Assembly (NCBI RefSeq): GCF_027587175.1
Contig: NZ_JAPCID010000056.1
Location: 1-45,450 of the forward strand
Source: Solirubrobacter deserti
GTDB taxonomy: Bacteria > Actinomycetota > Thermoleophilia > Solirubrobacterales > Solirubrobacteraceae
DNA: 45,450 bases
Direction: 5' to 3'
A model generated the notes under the pieces. That model ran no database searches. It saw only the letters and a program-made list of their open reading frames with translations, and had not been told where the DNA came from. The position numbers and the translations under genes are program-made. Numbering within the stretch: the first letter of the stretch is position 1; each line of letters opens with the position of its first letter. This document shows positions 9,701 through 16,131 of this stretch, one piece after another.

Positions 9701-10096
9701 CGCAAGGGCCGCGTGACGCTGACGTCGATCCCCAAGCCGGGCGCGCCGGCCGAGACCGCGGAGTTCTACGACGGCCTGTTCAGGCTCTCCTACGTCGGCG
9801 GGATCACGAACCTGACGCTCAGCGAGCCGCTCGCGCCCTGCCCGCGCAAGGGCCGCGCGGCGTCCGCGGCCCAGAAGAAGAAGGCCAAGTCGCGCAAGCT
9901 CTGGGGCAAGGGCAAGGGCGCGTTCCGCACCAGCGGGCGCTACAGCGCGGCGACCGTGCGCGGCACGACGTGGCTGGTGCAGGACACGTGCGCGGGGACG
10001 CTCACGCGCGTCACGCAGGGCGCGGTCGAGGTGCGGGCGGGGAAGAAGCGCGTGATCGTGCGCGCCGGCAAGCGGTACCTGGCCAAGCCGCGCTAG
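6761..10096 (+). CDS. Large modular surface/secreted protein: beta-helix, Fn3/PKD modules, PT linker, FecR-like C-terminus
   Basis: This 1,111-residue protein begins with a signal peptide (MLSRVALALVLWLTLAGTAHG). A CSLREAI-like motif (DCTLREAIASA) opens a right-handed beta-helix (about 20-365) that ends in a choice-of-anchor-Q signature (DQRGVPRSGACDIGAFEA). Then come an Fn3-like domain (about 368-456), an Fn3+PKD-like module (about 457-637), an InlB-B/bacterial-repeat domain (GRGRVTGGGLDCPGVC, about 645-717), a second Fn3+PKD-like module (about 722-893), a Pro-Thr linker (about 902-937) and a FecR-like domain (about 943-1111, ATVRGTTWLVQD). Earlier in-frame starts are ignored because the signal peptide begins at 6761. 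It is probably displayed on or outside the cell. The carbohydrate or wall ligand is unknown. Confidence 0.88.
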   Translation: MLSRVALALVLWLTLAGTAHGVVIDVNRLDDRSGGVCVPGDCTLREAIASAASGDTVRLGGGPNVAVHAVEQGTLEVERSITIEGAGSGVTSIDGSTNPRRILRVRPGATVTLRDLTLQGGRTGFEGSDPLAVDGGGALLNEGETTVERVVFSGNGHSAAGAAIANRGTLTLTEVDAYGNHGGFGGALFVHGGTVTINRSTLRANEGPSGGGAVYMRGGTVALTNTTVADNGSFGPAGGILNAGGALSLLNVTMTGNINGSLQRESGTTAVRNTILARGHNDACGPNAISSDLGGNLDEDGSCTEDQQRVAGLAPLADNTGATPTAALLFDSAAIDAPLITGCPAVDQRGVPRSGACDIGAFEAVKVGVPSVTTLDIGDSLFATLDLQGEAGALYFEYGTVPGEYERTTGLGTGVVDGAVTRSESRPPFAPGTTYYYRAVAANASGEARGAVKSFMTGAGPPSIGQLQAVDVGGDSITVRFTVDPGGEGAEYQVLVDGAPMPPTPLPGLGEREITRTIPGLDPDTMHRIQIVVTGPGGSTSGDDGIIDRRTLRTFAGVPGEPLTVSDVGVPVQGCPTSALIHWGDGSSSPTTAITCGPGEEFTLDAAHTYAAGGRHRVRVDYDRGPDAQLATVVTPTANRRVLSVNVAGRGRVTGGGLDCPGVCSVERPAGAVTLTATPGAGEQFHGWAGSCQGTGACELTLTEDERAFADFSGTELPAEPPQLSGLNVVDVTDASARVVFDVDPNGSPTTYRVLLNGAQVTGGFAGAGDDPAGLTYTLNGLDPGEAYDVEVLVSSADGEDSAATMFETANRTSGVAGEPTPLVITGVASFCPGEAIVDWGDDTTPTAHPFTCTGTTGEWAYRLSAAHTYAEAGRYRIEVDIADFTEVVYAAIAARPDPGVTPTPTATATPTPTPTPNVPGAQPTPTPTPTPTPTPQPEPGREIVAAPAGGTVLVKVPGTNRFVALTAGQELPYGTEIDTRKGRVTLTSIPKPGAPAETAEFYDGLFRLSYVGGITNLTLSEPLAPCPRKGRAASAAQKKKAKSRKLWGKGKGAFRTSGRYSAATVRGTTWLVQDTCAGTLTRVTQGAVEVRAGKKRVIVRAGKRYLAKPR
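9464..9571 (+). repeat. Pro-Thr microsatellite-like linker (CCGACG/CCCACG hexamers)
   Basis: About 108 bases of hexameric PT codon repeats, interrupted once by NVPGAQ, encode a flexible extracellular linker between the second PKD-like domain and the FecR-like domain. Such tracts can change length by slippage. Confidence 0.85.
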
Positions 10097-10935
10097 TCGG
10101 CGCGGTAGCCGCCGCCGTCCGGGAGGCGGCGGCGCACGAAGTCCGTCGGCGGCGAGCCCGAGAACTGCTGGAAGTCGCGGACCATGTGCGCCTGGTCGTA
10201 GTAGCCGCTCACCTGCGAGATCTCCGCCCAGCTCAGTGTCGTCGCGCTGAGCTCGACGGCGCGCGTGAAGCGCAGGATGCGGGCCAGCAGCTTGGGTGAG
10301 ACGCCGACGTGGTCCTTGAAGCCGGCGTTGAGGTGACGGCGGCTGCACTGGAGCTCGTCGGTGAGCGTGCCGATCGAGACGGTGCCGCGGGTCGCGTGCA
10401 GGCGGGTGAGGGCGCGGGTGATGCTGGGGACGGGCGAGACGGCGTCGTCGAGGCGGGCGAGGAAGAAGGCGTCCAGGGCGGCGAAGCGCTGCTCGAAGTG
10501 GCGGGCGTCCGCGAGCTGCTCGTGCAGGAGCGGACCGTCGGCGCCGAGCAACGCGTCGAGCTCGACGACGCGTCCGGTGAGCTCGTGCATCGGCAGCCGC
10601 AGCAGCAGGTGCGCGCCGACCGGCGTGAGGTCGATCTGGACGCCGCGCTGGGCGCCGCTGGTCTCGGTGATCGCGTAGCGGTCGTGCAGGCCGGCGAAGA
10701 AGCCGTCGTGGTGGGTCTCCCACTCGCCTTCGGCGTCGCGGACGCGGATCGGCGCGCCCAGGTTCATGATCGCCACGACGCGGACGCCCGGCAGCTCGCG
10801 GCGCCGCACGAAGCTGCCGGTGCGCTCGTCGTAGTCGCAGTAGCGCAGGATGTACGGCGCCAAGCGAGGGTCCGGCGCGCCCAGGACCATCTCCCACCGG
10901 TCCAGCTCGGAGACGTGCCGGAGAACCCGCGTCAT
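10093..10935 (-). CDS. AraC-family transcriptional regulator
   Basis: This 280-residue protein has an N-terminal sensing domain (about 1-165) and a C-terminal double helix-turn-helix (about 180-272) with LTDELQCSRRHLNAGFKDHVGVSPKLLARILRF and ISQVSGYYDQAHMVRDFQQFSGSPPTDF, the hallmark of AraC/XylS proteins. The ATG at 10935 overlaps the stop of the upstream VOC gene as ATGA, so the two are cotranslated and the regulator may sense a substrate of that protein. A longer open frame upstream is shadow sequence inside the VOC gene. Its TAG stop shares the CTAG at 10093-10096 with the convergent surface-protein gene. Confidence 0.9.
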   Translation of the reverse strand: MTRVLRHVSELDRWEMVLGAPDPRLAPYILRYCDYDERTGSFVRRRELPGVRVVAIMNLGAPIRVRDAEGEWETHHDGFFAGLHDRYAITETSGAQRGVQIDLTPVGAHLLLRLPMHELTGRVVELDALLGADGPLLHEQLADARHFEQRFAALDAFFLARLDDAVSPVPSITRALTRLHATRGTVSIGTLTDELQCSRRHLNAGFKDHVGVSPKLLARILRFTRAVELSATTLSWAEISQVSGYYDQAHMVRDFQQFSGSPPTDFVRRRLPDGGGYRAD

Positions 10936-11288
10936 GCGCTCGGCGGTTGGTGCAGCCCGAAGGGCGAGCCCTGGTTGTCCTTGACGAACTTGAAGCGCCC
11001 AAACCGCTTGACGTTGTCCTCGGAGTCGTCGCCGAAGTCGTCCTGGACCTCGCCGCCAAGCTCGACTACGCGCTTGAGCGCCGCGTCCATGTCGTCGACG
11101 CGGAAGAACACGTACGGCCACGCGCCCTTGTCGCCCGGATGCATGCCGCCGGGCACGCCCGGCGTCGAGATCGCGAAGCCTTTCATCGTGGGGCCGGTCT
11201 CGAACGTCCAGCCGAACAGCTCGCCGTAGAAGTCGCGCGCCTTCTCCGCGTCGTCGACGCCGAGCTCGAAGAAGCTGATGGAGGTCAT
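10932..11288 (-). CDS. VOC-family (glyoxalase/bleomycin resistance-like) protein
   Basis: This 118-residue protein is a single-chain vicinal oxygen chelate protein with two beta-alpha-beta-beta-beta modules. The first is SISFFELGVDDAEKARDFYGELFGWTF and the second is AWPYVFFRVDDMDAALKRVVELGGEV. The length is typical. Such proteins act as lyases, dioxygenases or antibiotic-sequestering proteins; the substrate cannot be told from sequence. It is the first gene of a two-gene unit with the AraC regulator. Confidence 0.85.
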   Translation of the reverse strand: MTSISFFELGVDDAEKARDFYGELFGWTFETGPTMKGFAISTPGVPGGMHPGDKGAWPYVFFRVDDMDAALKRVVELGGEVQDDFGDDSEDNVKRFGRFKFVKDNQGSPFGLHQPPSA

Positions 11289-11308
11289 GGGCGGGACGGT
11301 ACGGGGCG

Positions 11309-12178
11309 TCAGGCCGGCTGTCTTGGAGAAATGTGATCGGCGATGAACGCGCGCAGCGTGGTCGGCGTCGTCGTGGTCGCGTCGCGCGGCTGCTCGGGCG
11401 TGAAGCCTTCCCGCAGGCCGGTCGACATGCCCATCAGCGCGCTGATCTGCCGCTCGTTCATCCCCGCCTGCTGGAGGCCCGCGCGCATCGCCTCGTCCGG
11501 CACCCGCTCCGCCTTCACCGGCGTGCCGGTCGCTTCGCTCAGCAGGTGGGCGACGTCGTCCCAGCTCAGGTCTTCCGGGCCGTGCACCGCCTGCACGTGG
11601 CGGCCGGTCCAGTCGCGGTTGAGCAGCCGCCCCGTCGCGACCTCGGCGATGTCGCGCGGGTCCACCCAGGGCATCTTGAAGTCGGTCGGCAGGATGATCG
11701 GCAGCGCCCCCCGCTCGATGTCCTCGCGCTGGTGGAGCAGGTTGACGAAGAAGAAGCCGCAGCGCAGGTGCGTGATCGCGGGCGCGACCCGCTCGAGGCG
11801 CTGCTCGGTGGCCGCGAGCCCGTCGATCTCCCCCGCGCCGCCGCGCAGCTCGGCGCCGACGCTGCTCTGGAAGACCGTGCGGGCGATCCCGTTGCGCTCG
11901 ATCGCGTGCGCGGCCACCTCCGCGTAGGCGGCATAGTCGGCGAGCGGGTCGGGCGACATGAAGCTCGCCGGCGTGACCCAGTAGAGCGCGTCGACGCCCT
12001 CCATGGCCGCGGCGACCGCGTCCCGGTCGGTGAGGTCGACCTGGACGGCGTCGACGTGGTCCGGATGGTCGAGCTTGGCGGGGTCGCGCACGAGCACGCG
12101 TGGGCGGACGCCGGCGCGGATCAGCATGGCGGTGACGTGGCGCCCGACGTTTCCGGTGGGTGTGGTGACGGCGATCAC
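11309..12178 (-). CDS. NmrA-like NAD(P)-binding protein (atypical SDR)
   Basis: This 289-residue protein opens with the Rossmann motif VTTPTGNVGRHV and continues with RPRVLVRDPAKLDHPDHVDAVQVDLTDRDAVAAAMEGVDALYWVTP, characteristic of NmrA/HSCARG-type atypical SDRs that bind NAD(P) and act as redox sensors or quinone/azo reductases. A C-terminal part with HGPEDLSWDDVAHLLSEATG fits NAD(P)H-azoreductase-like members. I use the GTG at 12178 because the fold starts right there; it lies 11 bases after the stop of the SDR gene on the same strand. There is no obvious Shine-Dalgarno sequence, so it is probably translationally coupled. Confidence 0.85.
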   Translation of the reverse strand: MIAVTTPTGNVGRHVTAMLIRAGVRPRVLVRDPAKLDHPDHVDAVQVDLTDRDAVAAAMEGVDALYWVTPASFMSPDPLADYAAYAEVAAHAIERNGIARTVFQSSVGAELRGGAGEIDGLAATEQRLERVAPAITHLRCGFFFVNLLHQREDIERGALPIILPTDFKMPWVDPRDIAEVATGRLLNRDWTGRHVQAVHGPEDLSWDDVAHLLSEATGTPVKAERVPDEAMRAGLQQAGMNERQISALMGMSTGLREGFTPEQPRDATTTTPTTLRAFIADHISPRQPA

Positions 12179-12189
12179 ACCCGGGATGA

Positions 12190-12948
12190 TTACTCGCCGC
12201 GCCGGAAGCCGCCCTCGCTGTGGATCGTCTGGCCCGTGATCCAGCGCCCGTCGTCGGAGACCAGGAACGCGATCAGCCGCGCCGCGTCGTCCGGCTCGCC
12301 CCAGCGGCCGGCGGGCATGTGCTCGGTCACCGCGTCCAGCAGCCCGGGCGTCGCCCACCCGGTGTCGGTCGGCCCGGGGTTGACGCAGTTGACCGTGATG
12401 CCGCGGTCGGCGAGCCCGTCCGCCAGGGAGAGTGTGATCGCCGCCAGCGCGCCCTTCGATGTCGCATAGGCGATCGCACCGGGCATCGGCCCTTGCCCTT
12501 GGCCGGACGTCAGCAGCACGATCCGCCCACCTTCGCGCCCGTCGTGCTGGGCCGCGAACGCCTGCGCCAGCAGCAGCGACGCGCGCGTGTTGACCGCCCA
12601 GTGCGCGTCGAGCATCTCGGCCGTGACGTCTTCGAGCGCGCCGTCCGGCCCGCTCGACGCGTGGTTGCAGACGAGGATGTCCACGTGCCCGAAGGCGGCG
12701 CGCGCGGCGTCGATCAACTGCGCGGGCGCGTCCGGCCGCGCGAGGTCGAACCCGGCGTGCGCCGTCTCCCCGCCGAGCTGCGCGATCACCGCTTCGATGC
12801 CGGCCGGGTCCGCGCCCCACGCCCGCTCGGCGTCGTGGGCCACGTGATGGTGCGCGAACACCTTTACGCCGGCCTCCGTGAGCCGGCGCGCGATCGCGAA
12901 CCCGATGCCCGCGCGGCGGCTGACCCCCGTGACGAGCGCGACCTTCAC
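12190..12948 (-). CDS. Classical short-chain dehydrogenase/reductase
   Basis: This 252-residue cytoplasmic oxidoreductase has the cofactor motif VTGVSRRAGIGFAIARRL, the structural CNHAS (in place of NNAG), a catalytic Ser in LLTSGQGQG and the YATSK catalytic Tyr-Lys pair, followed by the usual NPGPTDTGW loop. The unusual VSRRAGIG spacing is typical of the 3-oxoacyl-ACP-reductase-like group. The substrate is unknown. It leads a short unit with the NmrA-like gene. Confidence 0.88.
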   Translation of the reverse strand: MKVALVTGVSRRAGIGFAIARRLTEAGVKVFAHHHVAHDAERAWGADPAGIEAVIAQLGGETAHAGFDLARPDAPAQLIDAARAAFGHVDILVCNHASSGPDGALEDVTAEMLDAHWAVNTRASLLLAQAFAAQHDGREGGRIVLLTSGQGQGPMPGAIAYATSKGALAAITLSLADGLADRGITVNCVNPGPTDTGWATPGLLDAVTEHMPAGRWGEPDDAARLIAFLVSDDGRWITGQTIHSEGGFRRGE

Positions 12949-12961
12949 CCAGCGGATGATC

Positions 12962-13405
12962 TCAGCTGGGGCCGCCGATCACCGGCAGGTCCTTGAGCCC
13001 CATCCTCGCCTCCTCCGGCGCGCTGACGACCGTGACCGGCACGCCCAGCTTGCGCGCCTCGGCCGGTAGGTCGGTGCGTAACCAGAGCGACCGGCGCGCC
13101 GGGAGTGTCGAGATCAGGACCTCGTCGTAGCGCTCCTCGGCGAGCGCGGCCTTGATCGAGGCGAGCGGATCGAGGCCGGTGACGCGGCCGTCGACGTGCG
13201 TCGCCCGGCTCCGTGTCTCCCCCGCCGCCGCCTTGCGGAGCGCGGTGAGCGCCTGCTCGAGCGTCCAGTCGGCGTTCTTGCTGCGCTTGACCTCGGGAAT
13301 CAGCAGCGTGAACCCGGTCCGCTCGGCGGCGGCGCGCCGCTCGACCGCGGCCAGCAGATCGGGCGTCCCGGCCGTGCGGTTCGCGACGATCAGCACCCGG
13401 CGCAT
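12962..13405 (-). CDS. Small alpha/beta protein, universal-stress-like, function unknown
   Basis: The 147-residue protein begins MRRVLIVANRTAGTPDLLAAVERRAA and contains a central YDEVLISTLPARRSLWLRTDLPAEARKLGVPVTVV segment. Alternating hydrophobic strands and helices suggest a Rossmann-like fold; actinobacterial proteins of this type are usually annotated as hypothetical or UspA-like. I see no nucleotide-binding glycine motif that would support a true universal stress protein. It lies between the SDR pair and the ECF41 operon on the same strand, with a 50-base gap upstream. Confidence 0.7.
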   Translation of the reverse strand: MRRVLIVANRTAGTPDLLAAVERRAAAERTGFTLLIPEVKRSKNADWTLEQALTALRKAAAGETRSRATHVDGRVTGLDPLASIKAALAEERYDEVLISTLPARRSLWLRTDLPAEARKLGVPVTVVSAPEEARMGLKDLPVIGGPS

Positions 13406-13455
13406 GGACCGACGCTACGCCCCCTGCGCAGCGTCGGTCAACCCTTCCTTCGCGG

Positions 13456-14325
13456 TCAACGGGTGAGGGCGGCCGCCGCGGACACGCGCGCCAGCTTGCG
13501 CGGGTTGCGGATGGAGTAGATGCGGCTCACGCGGCCGTTCTCGACCACGAGGCTGATCACCGTGTCCAGCGCTCCGTCGAGCTCGATCCGCGTCCCCGGC
13601 ATGCCGTTGACGTGCATCGGGACGACGACCGCGTCCGGCACGAACGAGCGGAAGCGCGAGAGCAGGCGCGCGACCGTCTTGGGGCCGCGGATCGGCCGCA
13701 GCGCGGCGCCGACCTCGCCGCCGCCGTCGGCGACGATCACGACGTCCGGCGCCAGGACGTTCAGCAGCAGCTGGATGTCGCCGGACTCGATCGCGGTCAT
13801 GAACTGCGCGACCACGCGTTCCTGCTCGGCGCGGTCCACCTCGATCCGCGGGCGCCGCGCGGCGACGTGCTCGCGCGCGCGGTGCGCGATCTGCCGGACC
13901 GCGGCCGGCGACTTCTCGACAGCGGCCGCGATGTCCTCGTACGGGAAGTCGAAGACCTCCTTGAGCACGAACACCGCGCGCTCGTGCGGCTTGAGCGTCT
14001 CCAGCACGGTGAGCATGGCGATGCTGACCGACTCCGCGAGCTCGACGTCCTCGGCGATGTCGGGCGTGGTCAGCAGCGGCTCGGGAAGCCACTCCCCCAC
14101 GTAGTCCTCGCGCCGGCGCCGGAGCGTGCGCAGCCGGTTCAGGGCCTGGCGGGTGACGATCCGGACCAGGTAGGCGCGCGGGTCGACGATCTCGTCGCGG
14201 TCGATCGGCTCCCACCGCAGCCACGTCTCCTGCACGACGTCCTCGGCGTCCGCCGCCGAGCCGAGCATCTCGTAGGCGACCGTGAACAGCAGGCTGCGGT
14301 GGGTGACGAACGGATCGTCGGTCAT
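13456..14325 (-). CDS. ECF41-family RNA polymerase sigma factor with C-terminal SnoaL-like domain
   Basis: This 289-residue protein contains sigma2 (about 8-72), sigma4 (about 108-158) and a SnoaL/NTF2-like C-terminal domain (about 165-289). Three signatures of ECF41 sigma factors are visible: WLPEP (79-83) between sigma2 and sigma4, DGGGE (200-204) in the extension, and NPRKL (274-278; the family consensus is NPDKL). In this family the C-terminal domain replaces a separate anti-sigma factor and tunes activity. The ATG at 14325 overlaps the stop of the upstream CMD gene as ATGA. That partner is the classic ECF41 target type, and the operon promoter matches the ECF41 motif, so the factor is probably autoregulated. 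Confidence 0.93.
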   Translation of the reverse strand: MTDDPFVTHRSLLFTVAYEMLGSAADAEDVVQETWLRWEPIDRDEIVDPRAYLVRIVTRQALNRLRTLRRRREDYVGEWLPEPLLTTPDIAEDVELAESVSIAMLTVLETLKPHERAVFVLKEVFDFPYEDIAAAVEKSPAAVRQIAHRAREHVAARRPRIEVDRAEQERVVAQFMTAIESGDIQLLLNVLAPDVVIVADGGGEVGAALRPIRGPKTVARLLSRFRSFVPDAVVVPMHVNGMPGTRIELDGALDTVISLVVENGRVSRIYSIRNPRKLARVSAAAALTR

Positions 14326-14906
14326 GCGACTGCCGGAGAGGCTACGGCGAGCGGCTTGAGCTCGCAGCGCGCCGCCAAGCCCGCGGCCTCGATCCCGACC
14401 GCGACGTTGGAGCGGCTGTAGAAGTTCGCCAGCGCGATGAACGAGGTGAGCTCGAGCAGGCCGGCCGGGCCGAGCGCCTTGAGCAGCGTGGCGGACAGCT
14501 CGTCGGTCACGGTGGGCGGCGTGTTCGTCATCGCCTCGGCGTACTCGAGCACGTCGCGCTCGAGCGGCGTGAACTTGTCCGAGCTGCGCCACACGGGCAC
14601 CTCACGCGCCTTGGTGAGGTCCAGCCCCTTGTTGTTGGCCTCGAAGTAGCCGAGGTCCAGGCAGAAGCTGCACCCCACCTGGCTGGCCACCGCCATGTGC
14701 GCGAACGACTTCAGGTCCTGCGGGCATGCGTCCCACTTCTGCGTCTTGCGCCCCAGCCCGAACCCGAAGTTCAGGACCTTCTGGTTGTGCCACAGCACGC
14801 CGAGCGACTCGGGGACATCCCCGAGCATCTTGCGGGAGAAGCGCTTGACGATGGCGCCCTTGACGCCGGTGATCTCGGTCGGGGGGATGCGAACGGTGCT
14901 GGTCAT
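14322..14906 (-). CDS. Carboxymuconolactone decarboxylase/AhpD-like protein, ECF41 partner
   Basis: This 194-residue all-helical protein carries the AhpD/CMD-like redox motif in VGCSFCLDLGYFEANNKG (Cys-X2-Cys followed by Asp-Leu) and the helical EYAEAMTNTPPTVTDEL segment. CMD-family proteins decarboxylate ring-cleavage products or act as AhpD-type peroxide reductants; the CxxC favours a redox role. Genes for CMD, oxidoreductase or epimerase proteins are typical neighbours and targets of ECF41 sigma factors. It is first in the operon, with the start ATG about eight bases after the predicted -10 element, so the transcript is likely leaderless; no ribosome binding site is seen. Confidence 0.9.
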   Translation of the reverse strand: MTSTVRIPPTEITGVKGAIVKRFSRKMLGDVPESLGVLWHNQKVLNFGFGLGRKTQKWDACPQDLKSFAHMAVASQVGCSFCLDLGYFEANNKGLDLTKAREVPVWRSSDKFTPLERDVLEYAEAMTNTPPTVTDELSATLLKALGPAGLLELTSFIALANFYSRSNVAVGIEAAGLAARCELKPLAVASPAVA

Positions 14907-14914
14907 GGCATCCA

Positions 14915-14941
14915 GACACCGCCCGCCTCCCCCGTGTGACA
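14915..14941 (-). promoter_or_regulatory. Predicted ECF41-type promoter (TGTCACA-N16-TGTC)
   Basis: Read on the minus strand, TGTCACA (14941-14935) is followed by a 16-base spacer and TGTC (14918-14915), eight bases before the CMD ATG at 14906. Published ECF41 target promoters have TGTCACA at -35 and CGTC at -10, so the match is one base from consensus. It supports autoregulation of the CMD-sigma operon. Confidence 0.75.
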
Positions 14942-14944
14942 GAA

Positions 14945-16093
14945 CTACTTGAGCGCGTCCACCTGCGCCTGGCTGGTGAGCACCGTGCCCGCGGGGACCC
15001 TCAGCCCGTCACGGAGCGTGAGGCCGGTCGCCGGCCCGGCGATGATCGCGCCATGCTCGATCGTGACGTCGTTGCCGACGGTCGCGCGGAACAGGATCGC
15101 GTCGTCGGCGATCGTCAGGCGGTCGCCGACCCTCAGCGGCCCGTGGAAGACGACGTTGTCGTCGGTGTCGAGGTTGGCGCCGATGCTCACGCTCGTGCCC
15201 TTGAGCGCGTGGAACGTGACGCGGTCCTCGATCTCCGCGTTCGCGCCGACGCTGATCGGCGAGCCCTCGTCGGCGCGGATCGACGTGCGCCGCCCGACCT
15301 TCGCGTTCGCACCGAGCCGGACGTCGCCCTCGATCCGCGCGCTCGGCTGGATGACGGCGCCGGCGCCGATCGTCGGGCGCTTGCCGGGGTTGAAGCTCGT
15401 CCTGGGCGAGCGGCTGATCCCGGTCACGGCCGTGTAGCCACTCTTCTCGTACAGGTGCGCGTACTCCTCGGCGAACTCGCGGTTGACCTCGAGCACGTCG
15501 CGCTGGAAGTCCGCGTCGCCCTCGGTCTTCTTGGGCAGCGCGTCCGCCTGCGCCTGCGTGGTGACCACCTGGCCGACGCCGACGAACCGGTCCTTCGGAA
15601 CCTTGACGCCGTCGACGATCGCGCCGTGGCCGACGAACACGCCGTCGGCCAGCGTGGCGTTGACGATCCGGGCGCGGAAGCCGATGAACGTGAACTTGCC
15701 GATCCGGCTGTTGACCACCTCGGCCTGGTGCGCGAGGCTCGTGCGCGCGCCGGTGGCGGCGGTGCGCGCGCCGGGCTCGCCGGTGAGCGCGAGCACGGAC
15801 ACGTTGTCCTGCACGTTGGTGCGGTCCCCGAGCTGCACGTGGTGTCCCGGGTCGGCCCGGAGCGTCGTGTTGGCCGTGACGAACACGCCCTTGCCGACGC
15901 GGACGTCGCCGAAGCGCTCGGTCAGCGGGCTGATGAACGACCCGTTGACGACGACCGGCGCGGAGCTGCTCACTGGCTCGCCGGCGGTGGCTGCGACGGC
16001 CACCCCGGTACCCGCCGCGAGCACCCCCGCCGCGACTGCGAGCGCAATGCGGCGAGGTTGATGAGGTACTTCAGACCCTAGCGATGAACGCAT
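14945..16093 (-). CDS. Secreted tandem gamma-carbonic-anhydrase-like protein
   Basis: This 382-residue protein has an N-terminal signal (PRRIALAVAAGVLAAGTGVAVAA) and two complete left-handed beta-helix domains (about 45-200 and 235-382), each ending in the Cam-like VPxGxxxxSQAxxDAL segment. Against the archaeal enzyme Cam, domain 1 keeps the His117 equivalent (H122 in SLAHQ) but has Leu101 and Val127 where His81 and His122 belong. Domain 2 keeps the His81 and His122 equivalents (H295 in FHALK, H317 in VVFHG) but has Asp312 in place of His117. The Cam Arg-x-Asp pair is present in both (R79/D81, R273/D275). I prefer ATG 16093 (AAGGG upstream) over ATG 16117. It could be an active extracytoplasmic carbonic anhydrase or a structural homologue. 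Confidence 0.85.
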   Translation of the reverse strand: MRSSLGSEVPHQPRRIALAVAAGVLAAGTGVAVAATAGEPVSSSAPVVVNGSFISPLTERFGDVRVGKGVFVTANTTLRADPGHHVQLGDRTNVQDNVSVLALTGEPGARTAATGARTSLAHQAEVVNSRIGKFTFIGFRARIVNATLADGVFVGHGAIVDGVKVPKDRFVGVGQVVTTQAQADALPKKTEGDADFQRDVLEVNREFAEEYAHLYEKSGYTAVTGISRSPRTSFNPGKRPTIGAGAVIQPSARIEGDVRLGANAKVGRRTSIRADEGSPISVGANAEIEDRVTFHALKGTSVSIGANLDTDDNVVFHGPLRVGDRLTIADDAILFRATVGNDVTIEHGAIIAGPATGLTLRDGLRVPAGTVLTSQAQVDALK

Positions 16094-16131
16094 GGCGCGC
16101 ACCCTTGCACACGCCATGGCTCTCGCCGCGC

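Noticed and set aside
8093-11059. Very long minus-strand open frame (about 990 codons) opposite the surface protein and crossing into the AraC/VOC genes
   Set aside because: Translation is Arg/Ala/Gly-rich with no domain; it is the antisense shadow of GC-rich coding sequence whose sense frames are clear proteins.
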